A stretch of 64,000 bases of DNA from Bromus sterilis (lineage: Eukaryota; Streptophyta; Magnoliopsida; Poales; Poaceae), in the NCBI GenBank assembly GCA_950022295.1, contig OX465595.1, positions 433,188,270 to 433,252,269 of the forward strand, given 5' to 3'. Below, in pieces: positions 1 through 9,058 of this stretch. How positions within the stretch are numbered: the first letter of the stretch is position 1; each line of letters opens with the position of its first letter. Below the pieces are notes generated by a model. That model made no database searches, was not told where the DNA came from, and was given only the letters and a program-made list of their open reading frames with translations. Position numbers and translations under genes: made by a program.

Positions 1-1209
1 CACCAAAAGTTCAAACATTACTCACATCAATACCTCAAAACCATTGCAAGTTACTACTAAAATTAAATAGCAACCTCAATTACCTACTTTCAAGACAAGA
101 CACAACTCAGTGCAACAACCAACTCTCTTAACAAGATAAACATGAAAACTAAAAAGAGTTCCAGCAACAAACTAAAACAAAATCCAAGGCTCTTGCTAAA
201 GACAAACTAAAACTAAGACTAAACATTGGCAGTAGCTATGAAAAGATAAAGAACACACAACAACAAGAAGATAGGCATGAAAAATCCTATGGTGTGTTCT
301 AGATTTTGAAAGTGGTGCGTGTTTCTCTCCCACACAAAGTAAGACAGGACCTAACTTGTTATGAACAGCAAGAAAAGCTAAAGAAACTAAAAATAAAACC
401 TAAGAGCGAGACGCTCCAAGCATAGCACATAACGCATGAAGTGATAAAAATATAGTGAGACGAAGGATGAACTGATGATTGTTGATGGAGAAGGGGATGC
501 ATGGGGGCATCCCCAAGCTTGGACGCTTGAGTCTCCTTGAATATTTATTGGGGATGCATGGGGGCATCCCCAAGATTGAGCGCTTGACACTCCTGGATCT
601 TCTTTCATCATCTTCCATCGCACACTTGAAAACTCCCTTCATACACAACTCATCATAAGCTGATTAGAGAGGTTAGTACCCTTAATAAATATTTTTTCTC
701 CACTGGATATAAAGATATTCTTGAAGATCTACTGTTTCTCAAGAGTGCCAAAAAGTTTTTGCAAAGAAAAAACAAGCTTAAGGTTTGCAAAAGTAAGGAG
801 AGACAAAACGTGGCAGAATCTGTGAAAAACAGAACAGCAGATAGTAAAGAATTTTTAGGGGCACTTCTGTAGCTCAAATCAAAAAACTCAGAACATACGG
901 AAGTTTCGTAATTGTATAGAGCATACTGTGTAAAAATTTAAGCTCAAAAATATGAACTGAGATATTTCTGGAATTTTTCTGGTCACGAGGACAGAATCTG
1001 TTTTCTGGACAGCAAGTCACAACTTTTACTTCCCTTGCCGTAAGAGGCTATAACTTGGCACAAAGCTGAAAAATAAAGATACAATGACGTTGCTACAGAA
1101 GTAACAATCATCAAGACACAACAAAAGCAAAAAGAAAAACCTAAATTCGTTGCGGGCTGCCTCTCGAAAGCGCTTCTTTAAAGCCATTAGCTAGGCATAA
1201 TGCAAAAGA
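1..1209 (-). mobile_element. Non-coding internal region of the Sabrina-type element, with a short duplicated motif
   Basis: This stretch is AT-rich and has no convincing ORF. It continues the element's internal region downstream of the gag-like ORF. A 25-bp motif beginning GGGGATGCATGG occurs twice, at 493-517 and 550-574 (period 57). The motif is itself close to an inverted repeat (GGGGATGC and GCATCCCC). Confidence 0.6.
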
Positions 1210-2031
1210 TCAAGTTGTAGCAATCGAATCATTATCAAGATCATCAAAAGGCTCTTCAATTGTACAACTAGTCTTTAGAGGTCTTTCAAATAAAGGCCTA
1301 ATGAAGATACTTCTAGGGAGAAAACCAAAAGGCGGAAAATCAATGGAAGATTCATTTATAAAATTATCAAAGAGAGGTATTTCTTCCAAAGTTTTCACGG
1401 TTTCGACTTCTTTGGCAATAGGTGGTTTATTTTTGGGTCGGGGAACCTTAGGGACATCATTGAACTTAGGTTCCCTTCTTGCCGAAGTCTCTACCTTTTT
1501 TGGTTTGATTGAGGAGAAAGTAGTTCCTAGAGTATTAATGATTTCCTCAATCTTATCTATCCTAGAAGGATCCGTATCACGGGATTTGATGTCCTCCAAG
1601 GTTTTAATAATTGTAAGCATGGAGCTATCAAGCCTATTCAAATTCCCTTGAATCTTGCGATCCAACTCATTCATCCTAGTTATACTTGGTATTTCTAACT
1701 CTATCTTTTCAAGTTTCTTCATAATATGAGATAGAGTTATATCTTCTTGTACGCTAGCAATAGGGAGATTTCCAACAAGATTTTCAATAACATTAAGAGA
1801 TTCCCAAGTCGGGGCTTCTAGAAAATTCCCATTGATAGCAGTATCTAATATGAACCTATTCCAAGGAGTAACCCCGACATAAAAATTTCTAAGCAGGATA
1901 GTAGTGGATTGCTTCTTGGTGGCTTTTCTATGAGAATCATTAATTCTATACCAAGCATCTTTTAAACTTTCTCCACCTTTTTGTTTAAAGGTGAGAACCT
2001 CTGTCTCAACAAAGGCAGAAGGGCCAGACAT
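1210..2031 (-). CDS. Gag-like protein of the Sabrina-type element
   Basis: This 273-residue ORF lies about 140 bp inside the PBS, which is where gag sits in an LTR retrotransposon. Around residues 10-90 it has the plant retrotransposon gag (capsid) pattern: a Gly-Glu-Ser-Leu-Lys-Asp-Ala-Trp segment, then LLRNFYVGVTPW and a following LDTAINGNFLEAP segment. The middle is Glu/Lys-rich and probably helical (residues about 105-190), and the C-terminal third is Pro/Lys-rich and disordered. No zinc knuckle, protease or RT follows within the window. I chose the Met at 2031 (MSGPSAF) over the upstream Met at 2085, because the upstream extension is a hydrophobic stretch with no gag similarity. The protein would coat element RNA in cytoplasmic particles. 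The ORF is open throughout. Confidence 0.6.
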   Translation of the reverse strand: MSGPSAFVETEVLTFKQKGGESLKDAWYRINDSHRKATKKQSTTILLRNFYVGVTPWNRFILDTAINGNFLEAPTWESLNVIENLVGNLPIASVQEDITLSHIMKKLEKIELEIPSITRMNELDRKIQGNLNRLDSSMLTIIKTLEDIKSRDTDPSRIDKIEEIINTLGTTFSSIKPKKVETSARREPKFNDVPKVPRPKNKPPIAKEVETVKTLEEIPLFDNFINESSIDFPPFGFLPRSIFIRPLFERPLKTSCTIEEPFDDLDNDSIATT

Positions 2032-2169
2032 AATCACAACTAGAAAGATAAATATTTTTTTTGTAAATTTTGATAAAAGACACAAAGATAAAAACTGAAA
2101 GATAAACTAAAAAGACTAAAAAACAAAGGTAAAGGATAGTGTGCAACTCCCCTATCTTAGCACTTGGAG

Positions 2170-2187
2170 TCCCCGGGAACGGCGCCA
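2170..2187 (-). other. Primer binding site of the Sabrina-type element
   Basis: The minus strand reads TGGCGCCGTTCCCGGGGA about 10 nt inside the 5' LTR end. This is a common plant Gypsy tRNA-primer site. Confidence 0.65.
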
Positions 2188-2348
2188 GAAAACTTCTTGC
2201 TTGGTGGCTTCTCGCCCCCTTCGTTGGTTACCCCAAGTGGAGGGTTGACATGTAGTGCAGCAGCAGTTTTCCCTCGGTGAAGATACCAAGGTTTGTCTCC
2301 AGCAGGACTCCAGAGATGATAAGTAGGTGTCTGCGGTGCAACTGGCGC

Positions 2349-2773
2349 TGTCGAGGATCGGCCCCGGCAAGTCCCATGGTTAGGGACCCTGGGCTAGTCG
2401 GAGAAGACACAGGTTGGACGATAAGCTCGTCGGCAAACAGGAGGATACACTTCCTGCTCGATATATTGATTGTGGAGAAGTTACAGGGATGCCAAGGCAG
2501 ATGCGCTCTAGGCTAGGGTTACAGGCGATGTCCCCCGCATACGTTGCCTCTCCTGGCCTTTATATAGAAGACCAGGTCTCGGGGAATCAATCTATAATTA
2601 CAGGAAATCTAACCCTAGCTTGTACGGCAAGTCCCTGCACCTTCCTTGTCAGTCGAGGACTCCCAATGTCGGTGCTATATAGCGGGCCAAGGTGAATCCG
2701 GCGGTAGCTCCGTGGGCCTTCAATGACACCGGGTAGGCCCATTAGTGGGAGTCATGGGGTCACCCCCTCGTCA
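2349..2773 (-). repeat. 3' LTR of the Tat-like Gypsy
   Basis: This is the 425-bp direct repeat partner of 8634-9058. It contains a minus-strand TATATAAAG near 2565, in a suitable place for the element promoter. Confidence 0.9.
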
Positions 2774-4057
2774 GTAGCCCCCGAGTGCCTGGGGGACTCG
2801 AAGAGTCGCGCAGGGACTCGAGTTCGTCTTCATACGTCCGTGGCTTGTATGCGCGGTACACCCGCGGTCGCTGGCAGCATGGTGGCCATGACAAAACCTG
2901 TTTCGAGGGATGCTAAGCAGAAAGGGCCCAAGGAGTCGACGGATCGAGCCTTAGTGAATTGCGCTAGTGGCAAATACCGCGATCGCCCAATCAAACTCAT
3001 GTCCCTCGACATGAGCTTGGAATACTGGAGCATAGCAAAAGTCCGGCCGCTTCAGGTCTTACGGTGTTCATTTGCCGCCAGTTGGTTGCGTAGCCTAAGG
3101 CGCGTCCGCCCGGCTTTATACTTCATGCGCAGCGCATGGAAAGGTTGGGAGTGAAATCGCTCTTCGGCAAGTCCCAGCCCGGCCGAACTTCGCAGCGGGG
3201 TCTTACCTACACGCTAGTCTTGCGTGGCATCTGGGCACAGTTTGTCGTGGTTCCAGGAATAGGTGTGTTTTTGAGGCGCGGAGCCTTATAGCATTTCACC
3301 CACTTGGAACAAATCATCAAGTGAGTTGTTCACTCATCTCACTCGCGGAGCTTGTTTCGAGTGCTTAGGCGAGGAATCCTTCTGCGAGTAATTACTCGAA
3401 AGCTGTTTGAGTTTCTTTCAGAGGTGAGGGAGCACCCGAGACTCTCAAGGGTGCGAGTGGTTACTCGAGCACCTTGTGGGTCCACAGGTGAGGGAGCACC
3501 TGTAACTCTAGTGCGTGCGAGTGATCACTCGAGCACCTGGTTGAGCTTCAGATGAGTGAGCACCTGGGGACTCTTGGGATGGGCTCCTCCCGATGGGAGT
3601 GAGAAGTTTTTTTCTTTGATGGAAAAAAAATCTGATAAAATTTCTGGGTTTCGGTGGCGTTCCTGATAAGCTTTACTTGTGACGAGACGTTGGTTGGTCT
3701 TCTGCTTTTTTTCCTGTCAGGATAACCACGTCGCTGTGTGGTTATTGTCATAGATGCTTGGCAGTGAATCGTCTTTTCATCTTGACCGTTCATGATAATG
3801 AGCTCAGTGGCGTGCGAGCAGCGCCGGTTAAGTTCTCGAGGCGCGCGTTTCCAACGCGCGTGATTTGATGGTAGTATAAACAGCGCACCCCGTGGGCGAG
3901 CATCTTTGGCCTCGGATTCTGAAGCGTCGGCATAGCTTTAAGTGCGGGTATCGCTTGGCATTGCCGCGTCGGGGCTTCCTTGCACTATAAATTGGCTTCG
4001 TCCTGGTTTGCTTTCCTCCATCTGTCTCCTCTTCTATTTCCCTTTTTCTAACTTTCC
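2774..4057. mobile_element. Non-coding 3' region of the Tat-like Gypsy, with PPT and palindromic repeats
   Basis: The PPT motif sits directly beside the left LTR (2774-2796). Three related segments of about 65-70 bp each centre on a 14-bp palindrome: CGAGTAATTACTCG (3385-3398), CGAGTGGTTACTCG (3454-3467, one mismatched pair) and CGAGTGATCACTCG (3518-3531). Two copies of a GTGAGGGAGCACC motif lie between them. I see no minus-strand coding sequence here. Confidence 0.6.
3984..3992 (+). promoter_or_regulatory. TATA box for the opposite-strand B3-like ORF
   Basis: CTATAAAT lies about 70 bp upstream of the ATG at 4058, followed by a pyrimidine-rich leader. This spacing suits a plant core promoter driving the ORF in the direction opposite to the element's own genes. 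A second TATA-like GTATAAAC lies near 3873. Confidence 0.4.
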
Positions 4058-4808
4058 ATGGCTCCAAAGCGAGGCTCCGGCCGTGGTCGCGTCCGTCGTG
4101 GTAGAGGTGGGCGTGCTCCTCGTTCTGGACGCGGTGGTCGACATGGCACTCCGCTACCACCTTCTTCGTCTGTTGCAGAGGGCTTTTGGCAGCATGATTT
4201 CTTATTGCGCGTTCGTGGCCTTAATGCCACTCGCGTTCTTCTTCCTCCTTCTTTTTCTGCCGTTGTGGCCGATCTTGGTTTGGATGGCTTGCTTCTGCAT
4301 CATCAGGGGAGCGATCGAGCTCCCTCCTATGTCGATTTGGAGTTTGACCGTTCCCGCTTGGTCTTTCTTGGCTCTGGTTGGAGTTCGTTTTCTCGCCGTT
4401 TGGGTCTGCGCGATGGCGATGTTCTTTGCTGTCGGTTTGATGGTGAGAGCACTGTTGCCGTCCGTGCTTTTGATCCGAGCGGCAACAACATGGACCCGCG
4501 AGCTCAGGAGTCAAGCAGCGACGTTTCCGCAAGGTCGGGGGGGGGGGTCCTTCGCCTGTGTCTTCGACTGCTTCGTCCTCCAGGGACTCTTCTGGTGCTG
4601 GTGGTGAGCCGTCTTCAACTGCTTCCCCCTCTGGCTTTGAAGAAGACCTCGATGTCAAGCCACCGGTTAAAAGAGCGCGGCAGGCGACCTTGTAGAACTG
4701 GAGGCAGCGGCGTCATCTTCGCCGGCAGCTTGGGCGGAGCTGGAGGAGAAGCTAGAGGAGCTGGAGAAGAAGCTGGTGGAGCATCGCCTTCAATGGCTCC
4801 GCAAATAA
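4058..4808 (+). pseudogene. Opposite-strand ORF with B3-like DNA-binding domain and coiled-coil tail inside a Gypsy element
   Basis: The ORF begins MAPKRGSGRGRV with an Arg/Gly-rich basic N-terminus (residues 1-35). Residues about 43-145 resemble a plant B3 DNA-binding domain: FWQHDFLLRV, then LPPSF, a GWSSFSRRLGLRDGDVL segment with the B3-typical W..F....GL..GD pattern, and VAVRAFDPSG. The frame is lost at an 11-G run (4537-4547), where another frame continues with a Ser-rich stretch and a basic NLS-like PPVKRARQ, ending at a stop at 4693. A third frame from about 4686 gives a Glu/Leu/Lys coiled-coil (AELEEKLEELEKKL) ending at 4808. The simplest reading is one protein of about 250 residues broken by two single-base indels; the G run could also be a sequencing error. 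It lies between integrase and the 3' LTR, antisense to the element. Function is inferred from the domain pattern only; a nuclear DNA-binding protein is plausible. Confidence 0.55.
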
Positions 4809-5666
4809 GTCGAGTTTCACCTTTTGTTATGTCATTGACATCATGAGCTTGCTGTTTCGACTCCTCCTTTGATGATGCTCTTGTACTAGAGTCGGTTACC
4901 CTTCATGGGCACACATGTAGAAGTCATAATTCCTTGGGTGATTCCCTCTTGTAACAGGAGATGCCTTCTATCCAAATGTAGTTGAGTCCTTTTGTACTGA
5001 AAATGACTCTTGTGATGTAAACTGTGCTTGAGTCTTTTGCAACAGAATTTTATCTTTGGGCTTTTGCTCGGCCGAGAACTGTGTTCGAGTCCTGATCGGG
5101 AGCTGTGTTCGAGTCCTTGGCGATCGAGAGCTGTGTTCGAGTTCGCCCGAACTTTGCAATGTGGGTTCTATCGGGTGCGCGATAGCGCTCCCGATGGGAG
5201 TAGCCTCCGAGGCTACGTTTGAATTGCAGAGTCAAGCGTAGCCTTTAGATTTGTTTCCCTTGTCGTTCTTCCGTTGATTTCTGTCCTTTTATCGGGTGCG
5301 CGGCAGCGCTCCCAATGGGAGTAGCCCCCGAGTCTTTAGGTGATCGTTGGCGATCGGGTGAAGACTAAATGAGTCTTGTGTCCTGTGCTTCCTCCAAAGT
5401 TTTCTTCAGAGTACTTGGTGCTCCATCTGATTGTTGCCATGTTTTTCGAGCCTTGCTTTCGGCAGATGGGGTTGGCCGGGTGTTTTTGCTTGAGCGTTTT
5501 TTAAGCTTCAGACTGCGCGAACGGTCCTTCGGGAGGTGATGGTCCTCGAGCTCCCGCGTGCTCGGATGTAGAGGTCGCGTGGGTGAAGATAGCGTCCTCT
5601 GGGGGGAGTTCTTGTGCTCAAGTCCCTGGGTTTTAGGCGATAGCATCTCTCGTGGGGAGTTTGCTC
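4809..5666. mobile_element. Internal Gypsy sequence between the B3-like ORF and the tandem array
   Basis: No convincing ORF is present. Two diverged copies of a segment reading ATCGGGTGCGC then AGCGCTCC then ATGGGAGTAGCC lie at about 5169-5212 and 5289-5330, each leading into a CCGAG motif like that of the PPT and the neighbouring array. A run of GTGTTCGAGTC-type repeats lies at about 5080-5145. Confidence 0.5.
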
Positions 5667-6146
5667 TTAAGCCCCGAGTGCTTTTTGATGCAAGATCGCG
5701 CAGGCGATAGCCGGGCTCGGGGGGATCTTTCTTAAGCCCCCGAGTGCTTTTTGGTGTAAGATCGCGTAGGCGATAGCAGGGCTCGGGGGGATCTTTCTTA
5801 AGCCCCCGAGTGCTTTTTGGTGTAAGATCGCGTAGGCGATAGCAGGGCTCGGGGGGATCTTTCTTAAGCCCCCGAGTGCTTTTTTGTGTAAGATCGCGTA
5901 GGCGATAGCAGGGCTCGGGGGGATCTTTCTTAAGCCCCCGAGTGCTTTTTGGTGTAAGATCGCGTAGGCGATAGCATGGCTCGGGGGGATTCTTCTTAAG
6001 CCCCCGAGTGCTTTTTGGTGTAAGATCGCGTAGGCGATAGCAGGGCTCGGGGGGATTTTTCTTAAGCCCCCGAGTGCTTTTTGATGTAAGATCGCGTAGG
6101 CGATAGCAGGGCTCGGGGGGATTCTTCTTAAGCCCCCGAGTGCTTT
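5667..6146 (-). repeat. 66-bp tandem array (seven full units plus a partial) with PPT-like motif
   Basis: Units begin at about 5669, 5735, 5801, 5867, 5933, 5999 and 6065, with a partial unit from 6131: a strict 66-bp period. Each unit has AGCCCCCGAGTGC at one end and GCTCGGGGGGATC at the other, an inverted pair that could fold. Because 66 is divisible by three, the minus strand stays open through the array as a 22-residue repeat (ALGGLRKIPPSPAIAYAILH). AGCCCCCGAGTGC is also the sequence of the element's PPT next to its 3' LTR. The array follows the integrase stop by about 85 bp. Confidence 0.9.
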
Positions 6147-6231
6147 GAAAGCTGGTAATGTTTGGGCAACATATGCTTTATTTGCGGTCGAATGGTTACA
6201 TGAGTTGCCGGTCATGTCCAACCGATTGATG

Positions 6232-8340
6232 TTAAGGGTAGAACAGTCGCAGGTTTGCGACATTCCATGGATTGCCCACATCTTCGTCCGTCTTTGGGTT
6301 CTTCATCCTGTAAGCGCCGCCTCCGATGACTTCTGATATTATGAATGGGCCTTCCCATTGGGGGGCTAATTTGTGGACCTTCTCTTGTATCAGTCGTAGT
6401 ACTAGGTCCCCTTTGTTGAAGGTTCTGGTTCGAAGGCGACTGCTTTGGTAGGTGCGCAGCTTGTCCTTGTATCCTTCTGACTTTGACAGGGCCATGTCTC
6501 GTGCTTCGTCGACTGTGTCTTTGTCGTCTTGGAGTGCTTCTTCTGCTTCCTCTTCTTCGTACCCCGTGACCCGAGGTGCCCCGAACTTGAGGTCATGTGG
6601 TAGTACTGCTTCGGCCCCGTAAACCATAAAGAACGGTGTAAATTGGGTCGCAGTATTTGGCGTGGTCCGTAGGCTCCAAAGTACTGCGGGGAGCTCTTCT
6701 ACCCAGTTTCCGGTGGCCTGCTCGAGTGGTGCGAGGAGCCGCTTCTTGAGTCCTCCGCATACGAGTCCGTTTGCTTTCTCCACCTGGCCGTTGGATTGCG
6801 GGTGCGCGACTGGCGCGTAGTTTATTTTAATGCCTAGCTCTTCGCAGAAGTTTTGGAATTCGGCTGCTATGAAATTTGTGCCATTGTCTGTGATGATGTT
6901 GTGTGGCACTCCGAATCTGAAGATTATTGACTTGATGAAGTTCACGGCCATGAGGGCGGTGGAACTGGTGATTGGCACTGCTTCAATCCACTTGGTGAAC
7001 TTGTCGACTGCGACCAGTAGATGTGTCCTTCCTCCTTTTGATGATTTCCTGAGTGGGCTGACCATGTCGAGTCCCCAGGTGGTGAATGGCCAGGATAACG
7101 GTATGGTCTTGAGCTCTGAGGCCGGGGCGTGCGGCCTGTTAGCGAATTTTTGGCAGGCGACGCAGCGCCGCACTATGTACTCTGCGTTTTTCATAGCTGT
7201 GGGCCAGTAGAATCCCGCTCGGAATGCCTTAGACACGAGTACTCGACTGCTTGCGTGGTGCCCGCATGTGCCCTCGTGGATTTCGAGGAGTAGGGCTTTG
7301 CCGTCATCCTCGTCGATGCACTTTTGAAGTATTTGCGCAATGCTGCGTTTGTACAACTGTCTATTGATCACCGTGAACGCTTTGGAGCGTCTGCTGATGC
7401 GCCGTGCTTCGGCCACGTCTTGCGGTAGCGTTCCCTCGATTATGAACCGAAGGAATGGTTTTGCCCAGGCTGGTCCGTCGAGCTCGTCTGCTGCTGTGCC
7501 GTCGGGTGTGCTGGTGCCGGTGCCTTCTGACGGGCTTGCTGATGCTACTTGCGTTGGGTCTGTTGCGTCCTCTTCGTCCTCGGTTGTCTCGAGTGCCACC
7601 GCCGGTGTTTTGATGGACCTTTGGCTGATGCTTTCCAGGAAAACTCCGGGTGGTATTGGTCCTCGGGTCGATCCGATGTTTGCGAGCTCGTCCGCCTCCG
7701 TGTTGTTGGCCCTGGTGATGTAGTTGAGTTCGCAGCCGTCGAAACTCCCTTCGAGTTCGTTGTAGAGTTTCTGATACGCTGCCATGTTGTCGGCTAGGGC
7801 ATCGCAATTTCTCATCGCCTGCTGGACGATGAGATTGGAGTCCCCGTAGATGATGAGGCGGGTGGCTCCGCATGTTTTGGCCATGCGCATGCCGTGGAGG
7901 AGCGCCTCGTACTCTGCTTCGTTGTTGGATGCGTGGCTGAAATTTATCTAGAGGATGTACTTCAGCTTCGTTCCTTTGGGGGAGATTAGGACGACTCCTG
8001 CTCCTGCTCCTTGTTGTCTTTTCGATCCGTCGAAGAACATTGACCATGAATTCGACAGATCCGGGGGTCCTGGTGTTTGTACTTCTTCCCACTCGACCAG
8101 GAAGTCTGGGAGTACTTGGGCTTTGATTGCTGTTGGGTGCTTGAACTGTAGATCTCGCGGGCTAAGCTCTATGTTCCACTCGGCGACTCGTCCAGTTGCT
8201 CCTGGGTTGTTGAGGATGTCCGCGAGTGGGGCGCGGCTTACTATGGTGATCGGGTGCTCGTCGAAGTAGTGTGACACCTTCCGTGCAGTCATGATGACGG
8301 CCAGCAGTAACTTCTGGTAGTGTGGATATCGTTGCTGGGA
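6232..8340 (-). pseudogene. Gypsy pol remnant: RT tail, RNase H and integrase
   Basis: From 8340 leftwards the minus strand encodes the end of RT/connection (SHYFDEHPITIVSRAPLADI), then RNase H (MFFDGSK, NNEAEYEALLHG and IYGDSN give the D, E, D residues), then integrase. Integrase shows the HHCC finger (HEGTCGH...CVACQ) and a D,D,E core (WGLDMV, ITDNGTNF, PQSNGQVEKANG), followed by a chromodomain-free C-terminal domain ending NVANLRLFYP. One in-frame TAG at 7948-7950 interrupts RNase H between KLKYIL and INFSHA, so only the downstream 552-residue part is open. Everything upstream of the RT tail is missing: the sequence jumps from gag leader to RT near 8340. The lineage resembles plant Tat-type Gypsy elements. 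Confidence 0.88.
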
Positions 8341-8633
8341 CTCCTGCTGTGCATCGCGCCTCCTCGAGTGGGACTCCTGCGTAGGGGTTCCTTGCGGCTC
8401 TTCTGGATCGTCGGTTCTTTCGTTGCTGACGCCATGTTTGGTTGCCTCCACTGTACAGGGTCTGATACGGTTGCGACTCGATCGAGATTGCTGGGACGGC
8501 GAAGATGTCTGCCGTGACATTGAATCCTTCGAGTGGGTTGGGCCTGGCTCTTGCCCTTGAGTTGTGATTTGCTGAAGATGGAACCGCCGAGATCGTAATT
8601 CCAACCTGTGTGGTCCCCACGGTCGGCGCCAAT
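8341..8633 (-). pseudogene. PBS and gag leader fragment of the Tat-like Gypsy
   Basis: The PBS abuts the LTR at 8633. The following frame (APTVGTTQVGITISAVPSS) matches in style the gag leader of the related Gypsy at 27094-29858 (APSVGTAQAGNAISAASSS). It ends abruptly at the deletion junction near 8340. Confidence 0.6.
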
Positions 8634-9058
8634 TGTCAAGGATCGGCCCCGGCAAGTCCCATGGTTAGGGACCCTGGGCTAGTCGGAGAAGACACAGGTT
8701 GGACGATAAGCTCGTCGGCAAACAGGAGGATACACTTCCTGCTCGATATATTGATTGTGGAGAAGTTACAGGGATGCCAAGGCAGATGCGCTCTAGGCTA
8801 GGGTTACAGGTGATGTCCCCCGCATACGTTGCCCCTCCTGGCCTTTATATAGTAGACATGGTCTCGGGGAATCAATCTATAATTACAGGAAATCTAACCC
8901 TAGCTTGTACGGCAAGTCCCTGCACCTTCCTTGTCAGTCGAGGACTCCCAATGTCGGTGCCATCTAGCGGGCCAAGGTGAATCCGGCGGTAGCTCCGTGG
9001 GCCTTCAATGACACCGGGTAGGCCCATTAGTGGGAGTCGTGGGGTCACCCCCTCGTCA
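8634..9058 (-). repeat. 5' LTR of the Tat-like Gypsy
   Basis: This is the 425-bp partner of 2349-2773. The flanking GACGC (9059-9063) is the target duplication. Confidence 0.9.

Larger units (their letters stand above)
2349..9058 (-). mobile_element. Tat-like Gypsy retrotransposon (-), internally deleted, nested in a Sabrina-type LTR
   Basis: The two LTRs are 2349-2773 and 8634-9058, each exactly 425 bp, beginning TGTC and ending CGTCA in plus orientation. I count nine differences (about 2 percent). The 5-bp flanks are GGCGC (2344-2348) and GACGC (9059-9063), a target duplication with one mismatch. The element lies on the minus strand: a PBS-like TGGCGCCGACCGTGGGGACC abuts the right LTR, and a polypurine tract (ACTCGGGGGCTAC) abuts the left one. 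Internal order on the minus strand is gag leader fragment, RT tail, RNase H, integrase, a 66-bp tandem array, a non-coding region with an opposite-strand ORF, then the PPT. Gag, protease and most of RT are deleted, so it could move only with help from a relative. Confidence 0.9.

Noticed and set aside
5667..6146. Possible minisatellite gene encoding a 22-residue repeat protein
   Set aside because: The frame is open only because the period is 66 bp. It has no start context and lies in the non-coding 3' part of a retrotransposon, so it is reported as a repeat.
6830..7723. Plus-strand frames of 126-127 residues opposite the Gypsy pol
   Set aside because: They are antisense shadows of RNase H and integrase and show no domain. 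The B3-like ORF at 4058 was kept because it has domain-like sequence and its own TATA box.
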